NCBI RefSeq assembly: GCF_040409955.1
Contig: NZ_CP123385.1
Location: 727,501-791,500, forward strand
Direction of reading: 5' to 3'
Source: Salipiger sp. H15
Lineage (GTDB): Bacteria > Pseudomonadota > Alphaproteobacteria > Rhodobacterales > Rhodobacteraceae
DNA length: 64,000 nt
The stretch's first letter is position 1; each line of letters begins with the position of its first letter. The notes beneath the pieces were generated by a model. It searched no databases, had not been told where the DNA came from, and was given only the letters and a program-made list of their open reading frames with translations. The translations under genes and the position numbers were made by a program. Positions 25,044-33,364 of this stretch are shown one piece after another.

Positions 25044-25973
25044 ATGGCCAAGACCCGCAAGGTGATCATCACCTGCGCCGTGACCGGCGCGATCCACACA
25101 CCCTCGATGTCGCAGTACCTGCCGGTGAGCGCCTCCGAGATCGCCGAGGCCGCCATCGGTGCCGCCGAGGCCGGGGCCGCCGTCGTGCACCTGCACGCCC
25201 GCGATCCGAAGGACGGCCGCCCGGACCAGACGCCCGAGGCCTTCGCCCCCTTCCTCGGCGTGATCAAGCAAGCCTCGGACGTGGTGGTCAACATCACCAC
25301 CGGCGGCGCGCCGACCATGACCATCGAGGAGCGCATCCGCCCGGCGCAGACGCACCGGCCCGAGATCGCCTCGCTCAACATGGGCTCGATGAACTTCGGC
25401 CTCTTCCCGATGCTGCAGCGCTTCCCGAACCTCGAGCACCAGTGGGAGCGCGACTACGTCGGCAACAAGAACATCATCTTCAACAACAGCTTCGGCCAGA
25501 TCGAGCACATCGTGACCACGCTCGGCGCGCTCGGCACGCGCTTCGAGTTCGAGTGCTACGACACGGCGCATCTCTACAACCTGAAGTATTTCCTCGATCA
25601 GGGCCTCGTGAAGGGTCCGCTGTTCATCCAGACCGTGTTCGGCCTGATGGGCGGGATCGGCGCGCATCCCGATGATGTCATGCACATGAAGCGCACCGCC
25701 GACCGGCTCTTCGGCGACCAGTACCGCTGGTCGGTGCTCGGCGCGGGCAGGAACCAGCTGCCGATCGCCGCCATGGCCGCCGCGATGGGCGGGCACGTGC
25801 GGGTCGGTCTCGAGGACTCGCTCTGGGCCGGGCCCGGCCAGCTGGCGCGCAGCAATGCCGAGCAGGTCGGCAAGGCGCGGCAGATCATCGAGGGGCTGGG
25901 GCTGGAGCTCGCCACCCCCGACGAGGCCCGCGAGATCCTCGACACCAAGGGCGCGGACGCGGTCGGCTTCTAG
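25044..25973 (+). CDS. BKACE-family beta-keto acid cleavage enzyme
   Basis: A 309-residue member of the beta-keto acid cleavage family (DUF849, Kce-like). It condenses a beta-keto acid with acetyl-CoA and splits it to a CoA ester plus acetoacetate or a related product. Zinc-site histidines sit in VVHLHARDP (His49, His51). NITTGG and a late GLEDSLW, with the family's acidic pair, are present. It is the last gene of the operon. Together with the preceding dehydrogenase it forms a two-step route, hydroxy acid to keto acid to cleavage. The specific acid cannot be read from the sequence. Confidence 0.88.
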   Translation: MAKTRKVIITCAVTGAIHTPSMSQYLPVSASEIAEAAIGAAEAGAAVVHLHARDPKDGRPDQTPEAFAPFLGVIKQASDVVVNITTGGAPTMTIEERIRPAQTHRPEIASLNMGSMNFGLFPMLQRFPNLEHQWERDYVGNKNIIFNNSFGQIEHIVTTLGALGTRFEFECYDTAHLYNLKYFLDQGLVKGPLFIQTVFGLMGGIGAHPDDVMHMKRTADRLFGDQYRWSVLGAGRNQLPIAAMAAAMGGHVRVGLEDSLWAGPGQLARSNAEQVGKARQIIEGLGLELATPDEAREILDTKGADAVGF

Positions 25974-25998
25974 GCCCCGCCTGACGACCTGGCCACGT

Positions 25999-27393
25999 TC
26001 ACGCGATCCCCCAGAGGCTGAGCAGCACCCCTGCAAGCGCCGCGCCGCCAAGCACCGACGCGACGCCCAGCTTCAGCCGGAAGACCGCAAGGACGGCGGC
26101 CGCGGAGAGCAGCGCGGCGGCCCAGTTGATCTCGACAAGGCGCGGCAGCTGCATCCTGAGCGGGCCCGCCTCCAGCAGGAAGACATCGGTCCAGATCAGG
26201 TGGATGGCGAACCATATCGCAAGGTTCAGGATCACGCCCACCACCGCCGCGGTGACCGCCGTCAGGGCCGAGGCGAGGCCCTGGTTTCGGCGCAGCCGCT
26301 CCATCCACGGCGCGCCGAGCAGGATCCACGCAAAGCAGGGCGCGAAGGTGACCCAGGTCGCCAGCAGGCCACCGAGGGTTGCCGCCCAGATCCCGCCCGC
26401 CTCGCGGTAGGCGCCGAGGAAACCGACGAACTGCAGCACCATGATGAGCGGGCCGGGCGTCGTCTCGGCCATGCCGAGCCCGTCGAGCATCTCGCCCGCC
26501 GAGAGCCAGCCATAGGTGCCGACCGCCTCCTGCGCGACATAGGCCAGAACGGCATAGGCGCCGCCGAAGGTCACCACGGCCATCTTCGAGAAGAAGAGCG
26601 CGATGCCCGAAAAGACGTTGCCGGGGCCGAGCAGCAGCACCAGCGCCGCCACCGGCAGCAGCCAGAGCGCGAGCGCGGCAAGCCCTGCGATCAGGGCGCT
26701 GCGCCGCGCCGCGGCGGGCATCTCGAGGCTCTCGTCCCCGAGCAGCGTCTCGGCATCCGCGACCTGCGGTCCCGCGTGGCTGCCGTGCCCGCCTCCGGGC
26801 GCGAAGGCCGGAAGCCCTGCACGCGCGCCGAGGAAGCCGATCAGCGCCGCACCGGCGACGATCAGCGGGAAGGGCACGGCAAAGGCGAAGATCGCGATGA
26901 AGGACAGGGCGGCGATGGCGCGCATCGCGCCGTTCTTCAGCGCCCGCTGCCCGATGCGCAGGAGCGCCTGCAGCACGATGGCGAAGATCGCCGCCTTCAG
27001 CCCGAAGAAGAGCCCCGAGACGAGCGCGCTCTCGCCCCAGAGGACGTAGATCCAGCTCAGCGCCATGATCGACAGCAGGCCGGGCAGGATGAAGAGGCCT
27101 CCGGCGATCAGCGCGCCGCGCGTGCCGTGCATGAGCCAGCCGATGTAGGTGGCGAGCTGCTGCGCCTCGGGGCCGGGCAGCAGCATGCAGAAGTTGAGCG
27201 CATGCAGGAACCGCGCATCGCCGAGCCAGCGCTCCTCCTCGACGGTGATCCGGTGCATGACGGCGATCTGCCCGGCGGGGCCGCCGAAGGACAGCGCCGC
27301 GACCCGCGCCCAGACCGCGGTCGCCTTGGCAAGGTTCGGCCAGGCGTACACCTGCCGCTCGGGTTCGACGGGCCGGAATGCCGCATCGGTCAT
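25999..27393 (-). CDS. chrA: Chromate efflux transporter ChrA
   Basis: A 464-residue long-form (two-domain) ChrA membrane protein. Both halves carry the chromate-transporter signature: FGGPAGQIAVMH early, and FGGAYAVLAYV with GLGMAETTPGPLIMV later. PGPEAQQLATYIGW is also typical. It exports chromate from the cytoplasm. I take ATG 27393, which overlaps the chrB stop by four bases (ATGA); the frame extends to 27453 without support. The chrBA order is the usual resistance operon. Confidence 0.93.
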   Translation of the reverse strand: MTDAAFRPVEPERQVYAWPNLAKATAVWARVAALSFGGPAGQIAVMHRITVEEERWLGDARFLHALNFCMLLPGPEAQQLATYIGWLMHGTRGALIAGGLFILPGLLSIMALSWIYVLWGESALVSGLFFGLKAAIFAIVLQALLRIGQRALKNGAMRAIAALSFIAIFAFAVPFPLIVAGAALIGFLGARAGLPAFAPGGGHGSHAGPQVADAETLLGDESLEMPAAARRSALIAGLAALALWLLPVAALVLLLGPGNVFSGIALFFSKMAVVTFGGAYAVLAYVAQEAVGTYGWLSAGEMLDGLGMAETTPGPLIMVLQFVGFLGAYREAGGIWAATLGGLLATWVTFAPCFAWILLGAPWMERLRRNQGLASALTAVTAAVVGVILNLAIWFAIHLIWTDVFLLEAGPLRMQLPRLVEINWAAALLSAAAVLAVFRLKLGVASVLGGAALAGVLLSLWGIA

Positions 27394-28226
27394 CGCGCCC
27401 CTCCCGGCCGGTTGGTCGGCCAGTTGTGGGTTTCCTCGGTCGCATCCCGGCACCAGCGGTAGAAGGCATCGTAGAGCGCCATCCCGGCCTCGAGCTGCTC
27501 GAGGTCATCCGAGTACATCCGCGACAGGCCCAGCGAGGCGGCCAGCAGCCCCGGCGCCTCGGGCGCAAGGTCGGGCCGCGCGGTATCGGCGTCGCGCACG
27601 ATGCGCGCGAGCCGGGCAAGCGCGGGGGTCGAGAGGCCGAATTCCTCGAGCATCGTGTCGAAGCTGCAAAGCTCGCCGCGGTGGCTCCAGAACACGTCCT
27701 CGATGTCGAAGGGCATGGCGCCGAAGGTCTTGGCAACCGAGGCCACCTCGGCGGGCGCGACATAGAGGAAGACCGCGCGCGGATCGACGAAGCGCCGGAT
27801 CAGCCAAGGGCAGGCGATGCGGTCGATCTTGGGCCGCGAGCGGGTGACCCAGAGGCTGCGGCCCGCGGCGTCGCGGCGGGTGATGGCATGGGCGTTGACC
27901 AGCGGCAGCCCCGCCGCGCGCCAGCCATCGTGGCCCTGTTCGAGATATTCCGCCGCGATGCCGCGGCTGCGCAGCAGCGCCGCCAGCCCCTGGCTGCGGC
28001 CATGGCCCTCGGCGCAGGTGACCACGATCGGCCCGGAGAGCTCGCCGATGAGGGCATCAAGCGTTTCGGGCGCCATGTCGGCATCGGTCAACGCCCGCGC
28101 GCCCGGAACGAGGCGCGGGTCCTCGGCGCGGATCGGGTCGCGCCGGACGTCGAGAATTGTGGGGCACTTCGGTGTGCCGATCAGCTTCGAAAGCTTGTCA
28201 TTGGTAATCGCATCAGGCGCAGGCAT
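27390..28226 (-). CDS. chrB: Chromate resistance protein ChrB, with rhodanese domain
   Basis: A 278-residue protein. The first about 110 residues are rhodanese-like, with an active-site loop VTCAEGHGRSQ containing the expected cysteine. The rest is the ChrB C-terminal domain (SRPKIDRIACPWLIRRFVDP and later FDIEDVFWSHRGELC). ChrB-type proteins sense chromate or support resistance alongside ChrA. I place the start at ATG 28226, seven bases after GGAGGA; a longer frame reaches 28418. It is coupled to chrA by an ATGA overlap. Confidence 0.88.
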   Translation of the reverse strand: MPAPDAITNDKLSKLIGTPKCPTILDVRRDPIRAEDPRLVPGARALTDADMAPETLDALIGELSGPIVVTCAEGHGRSQGLAALLRSRGIAAEYLEQGHDGWRAAGLPLVNAHAITRRDAAGRSLWVTRSRPKIDRIACPWLIRRFVDPRAVFLYVAPAEVASVAKTFGAMPFDIEDVFWSHRGELCSFDTMLEEFGLSTPALARLARIVRDADTARPDLAPEAPGLLAASLGLSRMYSDDLEQLEAGMALYDAFYRWCRDATEETHNWPTNRPGGAR

Positions 28227-28429
28227 GAGCGTTCCTCCAGAGGTCCGGATGTGAATGGAACGCGAGCTTCGGCTGTCGCCTCGTGGGGAGATCGCAAGTC
28301 CCCATTCGGAGATCGTCCGCCAAAGCGTGCGACTTGTCAATTCGCGGCGCAAGTCCCTCCCCTTGAAGGTCTTCCCACCGATCGCCACCTGCTTCGCGAC
28401 AGGCCGGGTTGCCGGCATTGGAGTTGAAC

Positions 28430-29404
28430 ATGGTCGAGACTTGGCTTCCGCTCGTCGCGGGGCTCGTGCTGCTGGTTGCCGGCGGCGAATTCCTGGTGCG
28501 CGGGGCGGTCCAGGTGGCGGAACGGCTCGGCGTCTCGCCGCTCGTCATCGGGCTGACGCTGGTCGGTTTCGGGACCTCGATGCCCGAGCTGGTGACCTCC
28601 GTGCAGGCCGGACTCTCGGGCTCGCCCGGCATCGCCTATGGCAACGTGGTGGGCTCGAACATCGCAAACATCCTGCTGATCGGCGGGATTTCCGCGCTGA
28701 TCTGCCCGGTGATCGTCGCCGAGTCGGCGCTGCGGCGCGACGCGGCGCTGATGCTCGCGGTGGCGGCGCTCTTCGCGGCGCTGGCCTTCGTGCTGCCGAT
28801 GGACCGGCTTCTGGGCGCGCTTTTCGTCGCCGCGCTGGTCACCTACATCGGAATCGTCATCCGGCAGGAGCGCACCACGGGCGAACACGGCGCGGTGCAT
28901 GACAAGAGCGCCGCCCTGCTGCAGGCGGACCCCGGCCTCGGCCGACCCTCGCGCCGGCGCGGCATGATCGTCCCGCTGGGGCTCGCCCTTGCCGGGCTGG
29001 CCCTCGTGGTCTTCGGCGGGGCGCTGCTGGTGCAGGGCGCGGTCGCCCTCGCCCGAACTTACGGCATCGAAGAAACGGTGATCGGCCTGACCATCGTCGC
29101 GGTCGGCACCTCGATGCCGGAGCTTGTGACCTCGGTGATCGCCGCGCTGAAGCGGCAGGGCGACGTCGCCTTCGGCAACATCGTGGGGTCGAACATCTAC
29201 AACATCCTCGGCATCGGCGGCACCACGGCGCTCATCGCCCCGAGCGCGGTGCCCGGCGAGATCGTGCGCTTCGACGCGCCGCTGATGGTCGGCGTCTCCG
29301 CCCTGCTGGTGCTCTTCGCCGCCACCGGGCGCCGCATCGACCGGCGCGAGGGGATGGCGCTGCTCGCGGGCTACGCCGGCTATGTCTACATGCTCTGGCC
29401 CTGA
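28430..29404 (+). CDS. Calcium/sodium antiporter, CaxA/YrbG family
   Basis: A 324-residue inner-membrane exchanger built from two inverted homologous halves. Each has GFGTSMPELVTSV or VGTSMPELVTSV, then GNVVGSNIANILLIGG or GNIVGSNIYNILGIGG, the alpha-1 and alpha-2 repeats of Na+/Ca2+ exchangers. I choose ATG 28430, six bases after GGAG; a TTG at 28409 is in frame but lacks a ribosome site. It is divergent from chrBA. Confidence 0.9.
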   Translation: MVETWLPLVAGLVLLVAGGEFLVRGAVQVAERLGVSPLVIGLTLVGFGTSMPELVTSVQAGLSGSPGIAYGNVVGSNIANILLIGGISALICPVIVAESALRRDAALMLAVAALFAALAFVLPMDRLLGALFVAALVTYIGIVIRQERTTGEHGAVHDKSAALLQADPGLGRPSRRRGMIVPLGLALAGLALVVFGGALLVQGAVALARTYGIEETVIGLTIVAVGTSMPELVTSVIAALKRQGDVAFGNIVGSNIYNILGIGGTTALIAPSAVPGEIVRFDAPLMVGVSALLVLFAATGRRIDRREGMALLAGYAGYVYMLWP

Positions 29405-29412
29405 TCCCGCCG

Positions 29413-31191
29413 CTAGGGTTGCAGCGGCCAGAACACCGGCGCCAGCAGCACCGTCACCACGCCGGCGAGGATGTTCATCGGCAGGCCGAGGCGCAGGAAG
29501 TCGGTGAAGCGGTAGCCGCCGGCGTTGTAGACCATCGTGTTGGTCTGGTAGCCGATCGGCGTCGCGAAGCTGGCGCTGGCGCCGAACATCACGACCACGA
29601 CGAAGGCGCGCGGATCCAGCCCCAGCGCGGTGGCGACCCCGACGGCTATGGGTGTCATGATGACCGCGACCGCGTTGTTGGTGACCACCTCGGTCAGCAC
29701 CGAGGTCACCGCGTAGATGAGCGCCAGCGCGAGGATCGGGCTGAGCTTGGCCAGCGGCACCGAGAGCCCGTCGACGATCAGCGCCATGGCCCCGCTGCGC
29801 TCCATCGCGGTGCCCAGCACCAGCATGCTGACGATCAGCAGCAGCAGGCGACCGTCGATCGCGCCGATCCCCTCGTCGGGCTCGACGCAGCGCGCCAGCA
29901 GCACGATGGCCGCCCCGATGATCGCCAGCGGCAGGATCGGCGCGAGCTCGAGCGCCGCGCCCAGCACCACCATGGCCAGCACGCCGATCGCGATCGGCGC
30001 CTTGTCGCGCCGGTAGGCGCGGGCCTGGAGCGGGGCAAGCAGGATGAGGTCCTCGTCCCGCGCCAGCCGTGCGATGTCCTCGGCCGGACCGTCGAGAAGC
30101 ACAGTGTCCCCCGGGCGCAGGTGCAGCTTCTCGTCCAGCATGTCGAGCGCGCTGCCGTGCCGGTGCACGGCGATCGGGTAGACGCCATGGCTGCGCCGCC
30201 ATCCGAGCTCGGCGAAGACGCCCTTGCGGTCCTTCACCAGCGCCTCGATCACCTGGTGGCGCCGGGCGTTGGCGGGTTCGAGACCGGGGATGGCAAGCCC
30301 GCGCGAGCTTTCGCCCCTGTAGCCCGCCACCTCGGCATCCGAGGCATGCAGCACGACCCGGTCGCCCGGCTGCAGGACTTCCCGCGACAGGCTGCGCCGC
30401 AGCGAGACGTCGTCGCGGATCAGGTCCACGAGCCGCGTGGCGCTGCGCCTGAAATCGGGCACGTCGCCGACGCTGCGGCCGACCAGCGGCGAGGTCGCGG
30501 GCACGAAGAGCTCGACCCGCCACGACCGTCCGCTGCGCGGCGCCTGCACCTCGGCCAGCGCCATGCGCTCGGGCAGCAGGCGCGGCGCGGCGACCGCGAG
30601 GAAGAGGCTGCCGATCACCGCCAGCGCGACACCGAGCGGGGCGATCTCGAAGAGCGAGAAGGCCGGCATGCCGAGGTCGCGGGCGACACCGTCCACGAGG
30701 ATGTTGGTCGATGTGCCGATGAGCGTGCAGGTGCCGCCCATGATCACCACGAAGCTGAGCGGCATGAGGAAGCGCGAGGCGCCGGTCCCGAGCTGGCGGG
30801 CAAGTCCGAAGACCACCGGGATCAGGATCATCACCACCGGCGTGTTGTTCATGAAGGCCGAGGCGACCCCGGCCATCGCGAAGAAGAGCAGGATCGTCAG
30901 CTTCGGGCGCAGCGCCATGCCACGGCCGAGCGCCTCGGCCACCGCCTCGAGTACGCCGGTGCGCACCAGCGCGGCGCTCAGCACGAACATCGCGCCGATC
31001 GTGGCGGGGGCGGAGTTGCTGAGCGCCTTGAGGACGTCGTCGGTGCTGACGAGCCCCAGCGCAAGCGCGACCGCCACGCCGCCAAGCGCCGTGACCTCGG
31101 CGGCGAAACGCTCGCTCAGGAAGATGGCGAAGACGGCGGCAACCAGAAGAAGGGCGCCCTGGGGCGCGTAGGAGCCGAGATCGAGAAGCAT
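29413..31191 (-). CDS. SLC13/DASS-type anion transporter with two TrkA-C domains
   Basis: A 592-residue membrane protein. The N-terminal membrane half has FMNNTPVVMILIPVVF and GGTCTLIGTSTNILVDG. Two cytoplasmic RCK/TrkA-C-like domains lie around residues 215-385 (RLVDLIRDDVSLRRSL, then LRPGDTVLLDGPAEDI). The C-terminal membrane half has LTEVVTNNAVAVIM and FATPIGYQTNTMVYN. This is the layout of SLC13-type sulfate or dicarboxylate permeases of bacteria. ATG 31191 has no clear ribosome site. It faces caxA end to end with an 8-base gap. Confidence 0.85.
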   Translation of the reverse strand: MLLDLGSYAPQGALLLVAAVFAIFLSERFAAEVTALGGVAVALALGLVSTDDVLKALSNSAPATIGAMFVLSAALVRTGVLEAVAEALGRGMALRPKLTILLFFAMAGVASAFMNNTPVVMILIPVVFGLARQLGTGASRFLMPLSFVVIMGGTCTLIGTSTNILVDGVARDLGMPAFSLFEIAPLGVALAVIGSLFLAVAAPRLLPERMALAEVQAPRSGRSWRVELFVPATSPLVGRSVGDVPDFRRSATRLVDLIRDDVSLRRSLSREVLQPGDRVVLHASDAEVAGYRGESSRGLAIPGLEPANARRHQVIEALVKDRKGVFAELGWRRSHGVYPIAVHRHGSALDMLDEKLHLRPGDTVLLDGPAEDIARLARDEDLILLAPLQARAYRRDKAPIAIGVLAMVVLGAALELAPILPLAIIGAAIVLLARCVEPDEGIGAIDGRLLLLIVSMLVLGTAMERSGAMALIVDGLSVPLAKLSPILALALIYAVTSVLTEVVTNNAVAVIMTPIAVGVATALGLDPRAFVVVVMFGASASFATPIGYQTNTMVYNAGGYRFTDFLRLGLPMNILAGVVTVLLAPVFWPLQP

Positions 31192-31385
31192 GTGGGAGGC
31201 ACCCGGAACAACGCCGCGCTGGATCCGCGCCGACGGCAAGGCGCTGGCCGCGCGCGGGCGATGCCACCCGCCGCAACCTTTCATTAACTATTTACCATGC
31301 CACCGATCGGGCGGGGGGAGAATAGGCTGCTGACACTGCGCGGTCTCCCGCTTGTCGGCCCATCTCGATACGCTCCGCAGGCGGG

Positions 31386-32306
31386 TCAGTGCTTGTCCTG
31401 CCGCAGGTAGCTGAGCCCCAGCGCCGCCGGCGCGCCGCTGCGCGCACCGCGGCGCATCGAGGCCAGCGCCAGCACGCCCAGCGTCAGCACGTAGGGCAGC
31501 ATCGCCCCGAGATAGACCGGGAAATCGACGCCGAGCGCCTGCAATCGCGGCATGACCGCCTCGGTCCCGCCGAAGAGGATCGCGGCGCCAAGGCAGCGCA
31601 GCGGGCGCCAGCGCGCGAAGATGACCAGCGCGATCACCACCCAGCCGCGGCCCGCCACCATGCCCTCGACCCAGACATGCGCCGAGGCGACCGACAGGAA
31701 GGCCCCCGCGAGCCCGCCGAAGGCGCCGCTCGCCAGCACCGCGCCCAGCTGCACCAGCTGCACGTCGACCCCGGCGACATCCGCCGCCGCCGGATCCTCG
31801 CCCACCGCCCGCAGGCGCAGCCCCGCCGCGCTGCGCGACAGGAACCACGCGACCGCCGCCAGATGCAGCAGCGCCAGCGGCACCAGCAGCGTCTGCTGAC
31901 CCAGCAGCCGCGGCAGGTCCGCCCCCCACGCGGTCTCGGACAGGCGCGGCAGGCCCGGGAAGGGCTTCTGCACCGAGGCGCGGCCGACGACGCCGGTGAT
32001 GCCGAGCCCGAGCGCCACGGTGGCCAGTCCGGCCAATGTCTGCTCGACGCGGAACACCACCACGGCAAGGCCGAAGACGGCCGAAAGGCCGATCCCCGCC
32101 GCCGTGCCGCCGAGGATGCCGAGCCACGGCCCCTGCCCCGCGAGGCAGAGCAGCGCCCCGGTCATCGCGCCCACCGCCATGAAGCCCTCGGGGCAGAGGT
32201 TCAGCACCCCGGCCCGCTCCGACAGCACCACGCCGAGGCTGGCCAGCAGCAGCGGCACCACGTAGCCCGGCAGCACGGTAAGCCATGCAAGGAGGAAATC
32301 GCTCAT
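31386..32306 (-). CDS. BMP-type ABC permease (NupQ-like)
   Basis: A 306-residue inner-membrane permease of the nucleoside/BMP type (SERAGVLNLCPEGFMAVGAM and VAGVDVQLVQLGAVLASGAFGG are characteristic). ATG 32306 follows GGAGGA and overlaps the stop of the upstream permease by four bases. It is the last gene of a four-gene importer operon encoded leftwards from 36004. Confidence 0.9.
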   Translation of the reverse strand: MSDFLLAWLTVLPGYVVPLLLASLGVVLSERAGVLNLCPEGFMAVGAMTGALLCLAGQGPWLGILGGTAAGIGLSAVFGLAVVVFRVEQTLAGLATVALGLGITGVVGRASVQKPFPGLPRLSETAWGADLPRLLGQQTLLVPLALLHLAAVAWFLSRSAAGLRLRAVGEDPAAADVAGVDVQLVQLGAVLASGAFGGLAGAFLSVASAHVWVEGMVAGRGWVVIALVIFARWRPLRCLGAAILFGGTEAVMPRLQALGVDFPVYLGAMLPYVLTLGVLALASMRRGARSGAPAALGLSYLRQDKH

Positions 32307-33364
32307 GCCGGCCTCCGTGCGACGACGCGGTACTCGGCGAAAAGCTGCGCCGCCAGAACCGAGAGCAGCACCACCCCCTGCACCAGCAGCACCATCGCCT
32401 CGGATATGCCGTAGAACACCTTCAGCACGCCGCCCGCGGTGGTGAGCCCGCCCAGCAGGAAGCCGACCACCAGCACCGCCAGCGGGTTCGACCGCGCGAG
32501 ATAGGCGATGACGATGCCGCTGAAGAGGTAGCCCGCGCCGATCGACTGGCTGAGACGGAACTCGGTGCCGGTGACGATCACCGCGCCCGCGAGCCCGCAG
32601 AGCGCGCCAGAGCCCAGCACGAAGACCGCGACGGTCAGCAGTACCGGCAGCCCCGCCGCCCGAGCCGCGCGCCGGTTGGCACCGACCGCGCGGGCGTAAA
32701 ACCCGAGCCGGGTCACCCCGATCACCAGTGCGGCAAGCGCCACGGCGGCAAGCGCCAGCCAGAGCCCCGCGTGCACCTGCCCCCAGCCGAGCAGCGGCAG
32801 CCGCTCGGCGGCGTCCAGCGTCGGTGAGGTGGGAAAGCCCGTGGTGCCGTCGCGCCAGGCGCCGAAGAGCTGGTGCTGCACCCAGAAGAAGGCGATCGAG
32901 CCGAGGAGCAGCGTCGAGATCACCTCGCTCACGCCCCACATCAGCTTCAGCGCCAGCGGCATCGCGATCCAGAGCGCGCCCGCCAGCATCGACAGCGCCA
33001 GCATGAGCGGCAGGCGGAGCGGCTCGGGCCCGGCATCGTGGATCGACACCCAGGTCGCCGCCATCGCGCCGAGCCAGAGCTGGCCCTCGATGCCGATGTT
33101 CCAGAACTGCACCCGCAGCGCCAGCGCCGTTCCGAGGCCGACCAGCACCAGCGGGATCATCGCGGTGACCGTCTGGCCGAGGCCCTGCGAGGTGAGGAAG
33201 GTCTGCACGACGAACTCCTGCCAGAGCGCGGAGGCGGGCACGCCCAGCTGCACGAGGAGCAGCGCCGCCAGCGCCAGCCCGAAGACGAGGCCGCCGAGGT
33301 AGCTCGCCGCGCTCAGCCGCAGCGGCACCCTCTGGCGGCGGATCAGCAGCGCGCCGTCAAGCAT
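32303..33364 (-). CDS. BMP-type ABC permease (NupP-like)
   Basis: A 353-residue permease of the same importer. FWNIGIEGQLWLGAMAATW and the long middle loop with WGVSEVISTLLLGSIA are family hallmarks, followed by GAGYLFSGIVIAYLARSNP. I take ATG 33364, which overlaps the ATPase gene's stop by eight bases; the frame extends to 33424. Together with the next permease it should form the membrane channel. Confidence 0.9.
   Translation of the reverse strand: MLDGALLIRRQRVPLRLSAASYLGGLVFGLALAALLLVQLGVPASALWQEFVVQTFLTSQGLGQTVTAMIPLVLVGLGTALALRVQFWNIGIEGQLWLGAMAATWVSIHDAGPEPLRLPLMLALSMLAGALWIAMPLALKLMWGVSEVISTLLLGSIAFFWVQHQLFGAWRDGTTGFPTSPTLDAAERLPLLGWGQVHAGLWLALAAVALAALVIGVTRLGFYARAVGANRRAARAAGLPVLLTVAVFVLGSGALCGLAGAVIVTGTEFRLSQSIGAGYLFSGIVIAYLARSNPLAVLVVGFLLGGLTTAGGVLKVFYGISEAMVLLVQGVVLLSVLAAQLFAEYRVVARRPA

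Noticed and set aside
28227..28429. Metal-type riboswitch between chrB and the CaxA-like gene
   Set aside because: Only a 5-bp GGGGA/TCCCC stem is visible and no known riboswitch core could be recognised.
29413..31284. Long opposite-strand open frames over GC-rich genes (for example the plus-strand frame across the SLC13-type gene)
   Set aside because: They are rich in Arg, Ala, His and Gln, lack ribosome sites and family motifs, and mirror a well-supported gene.
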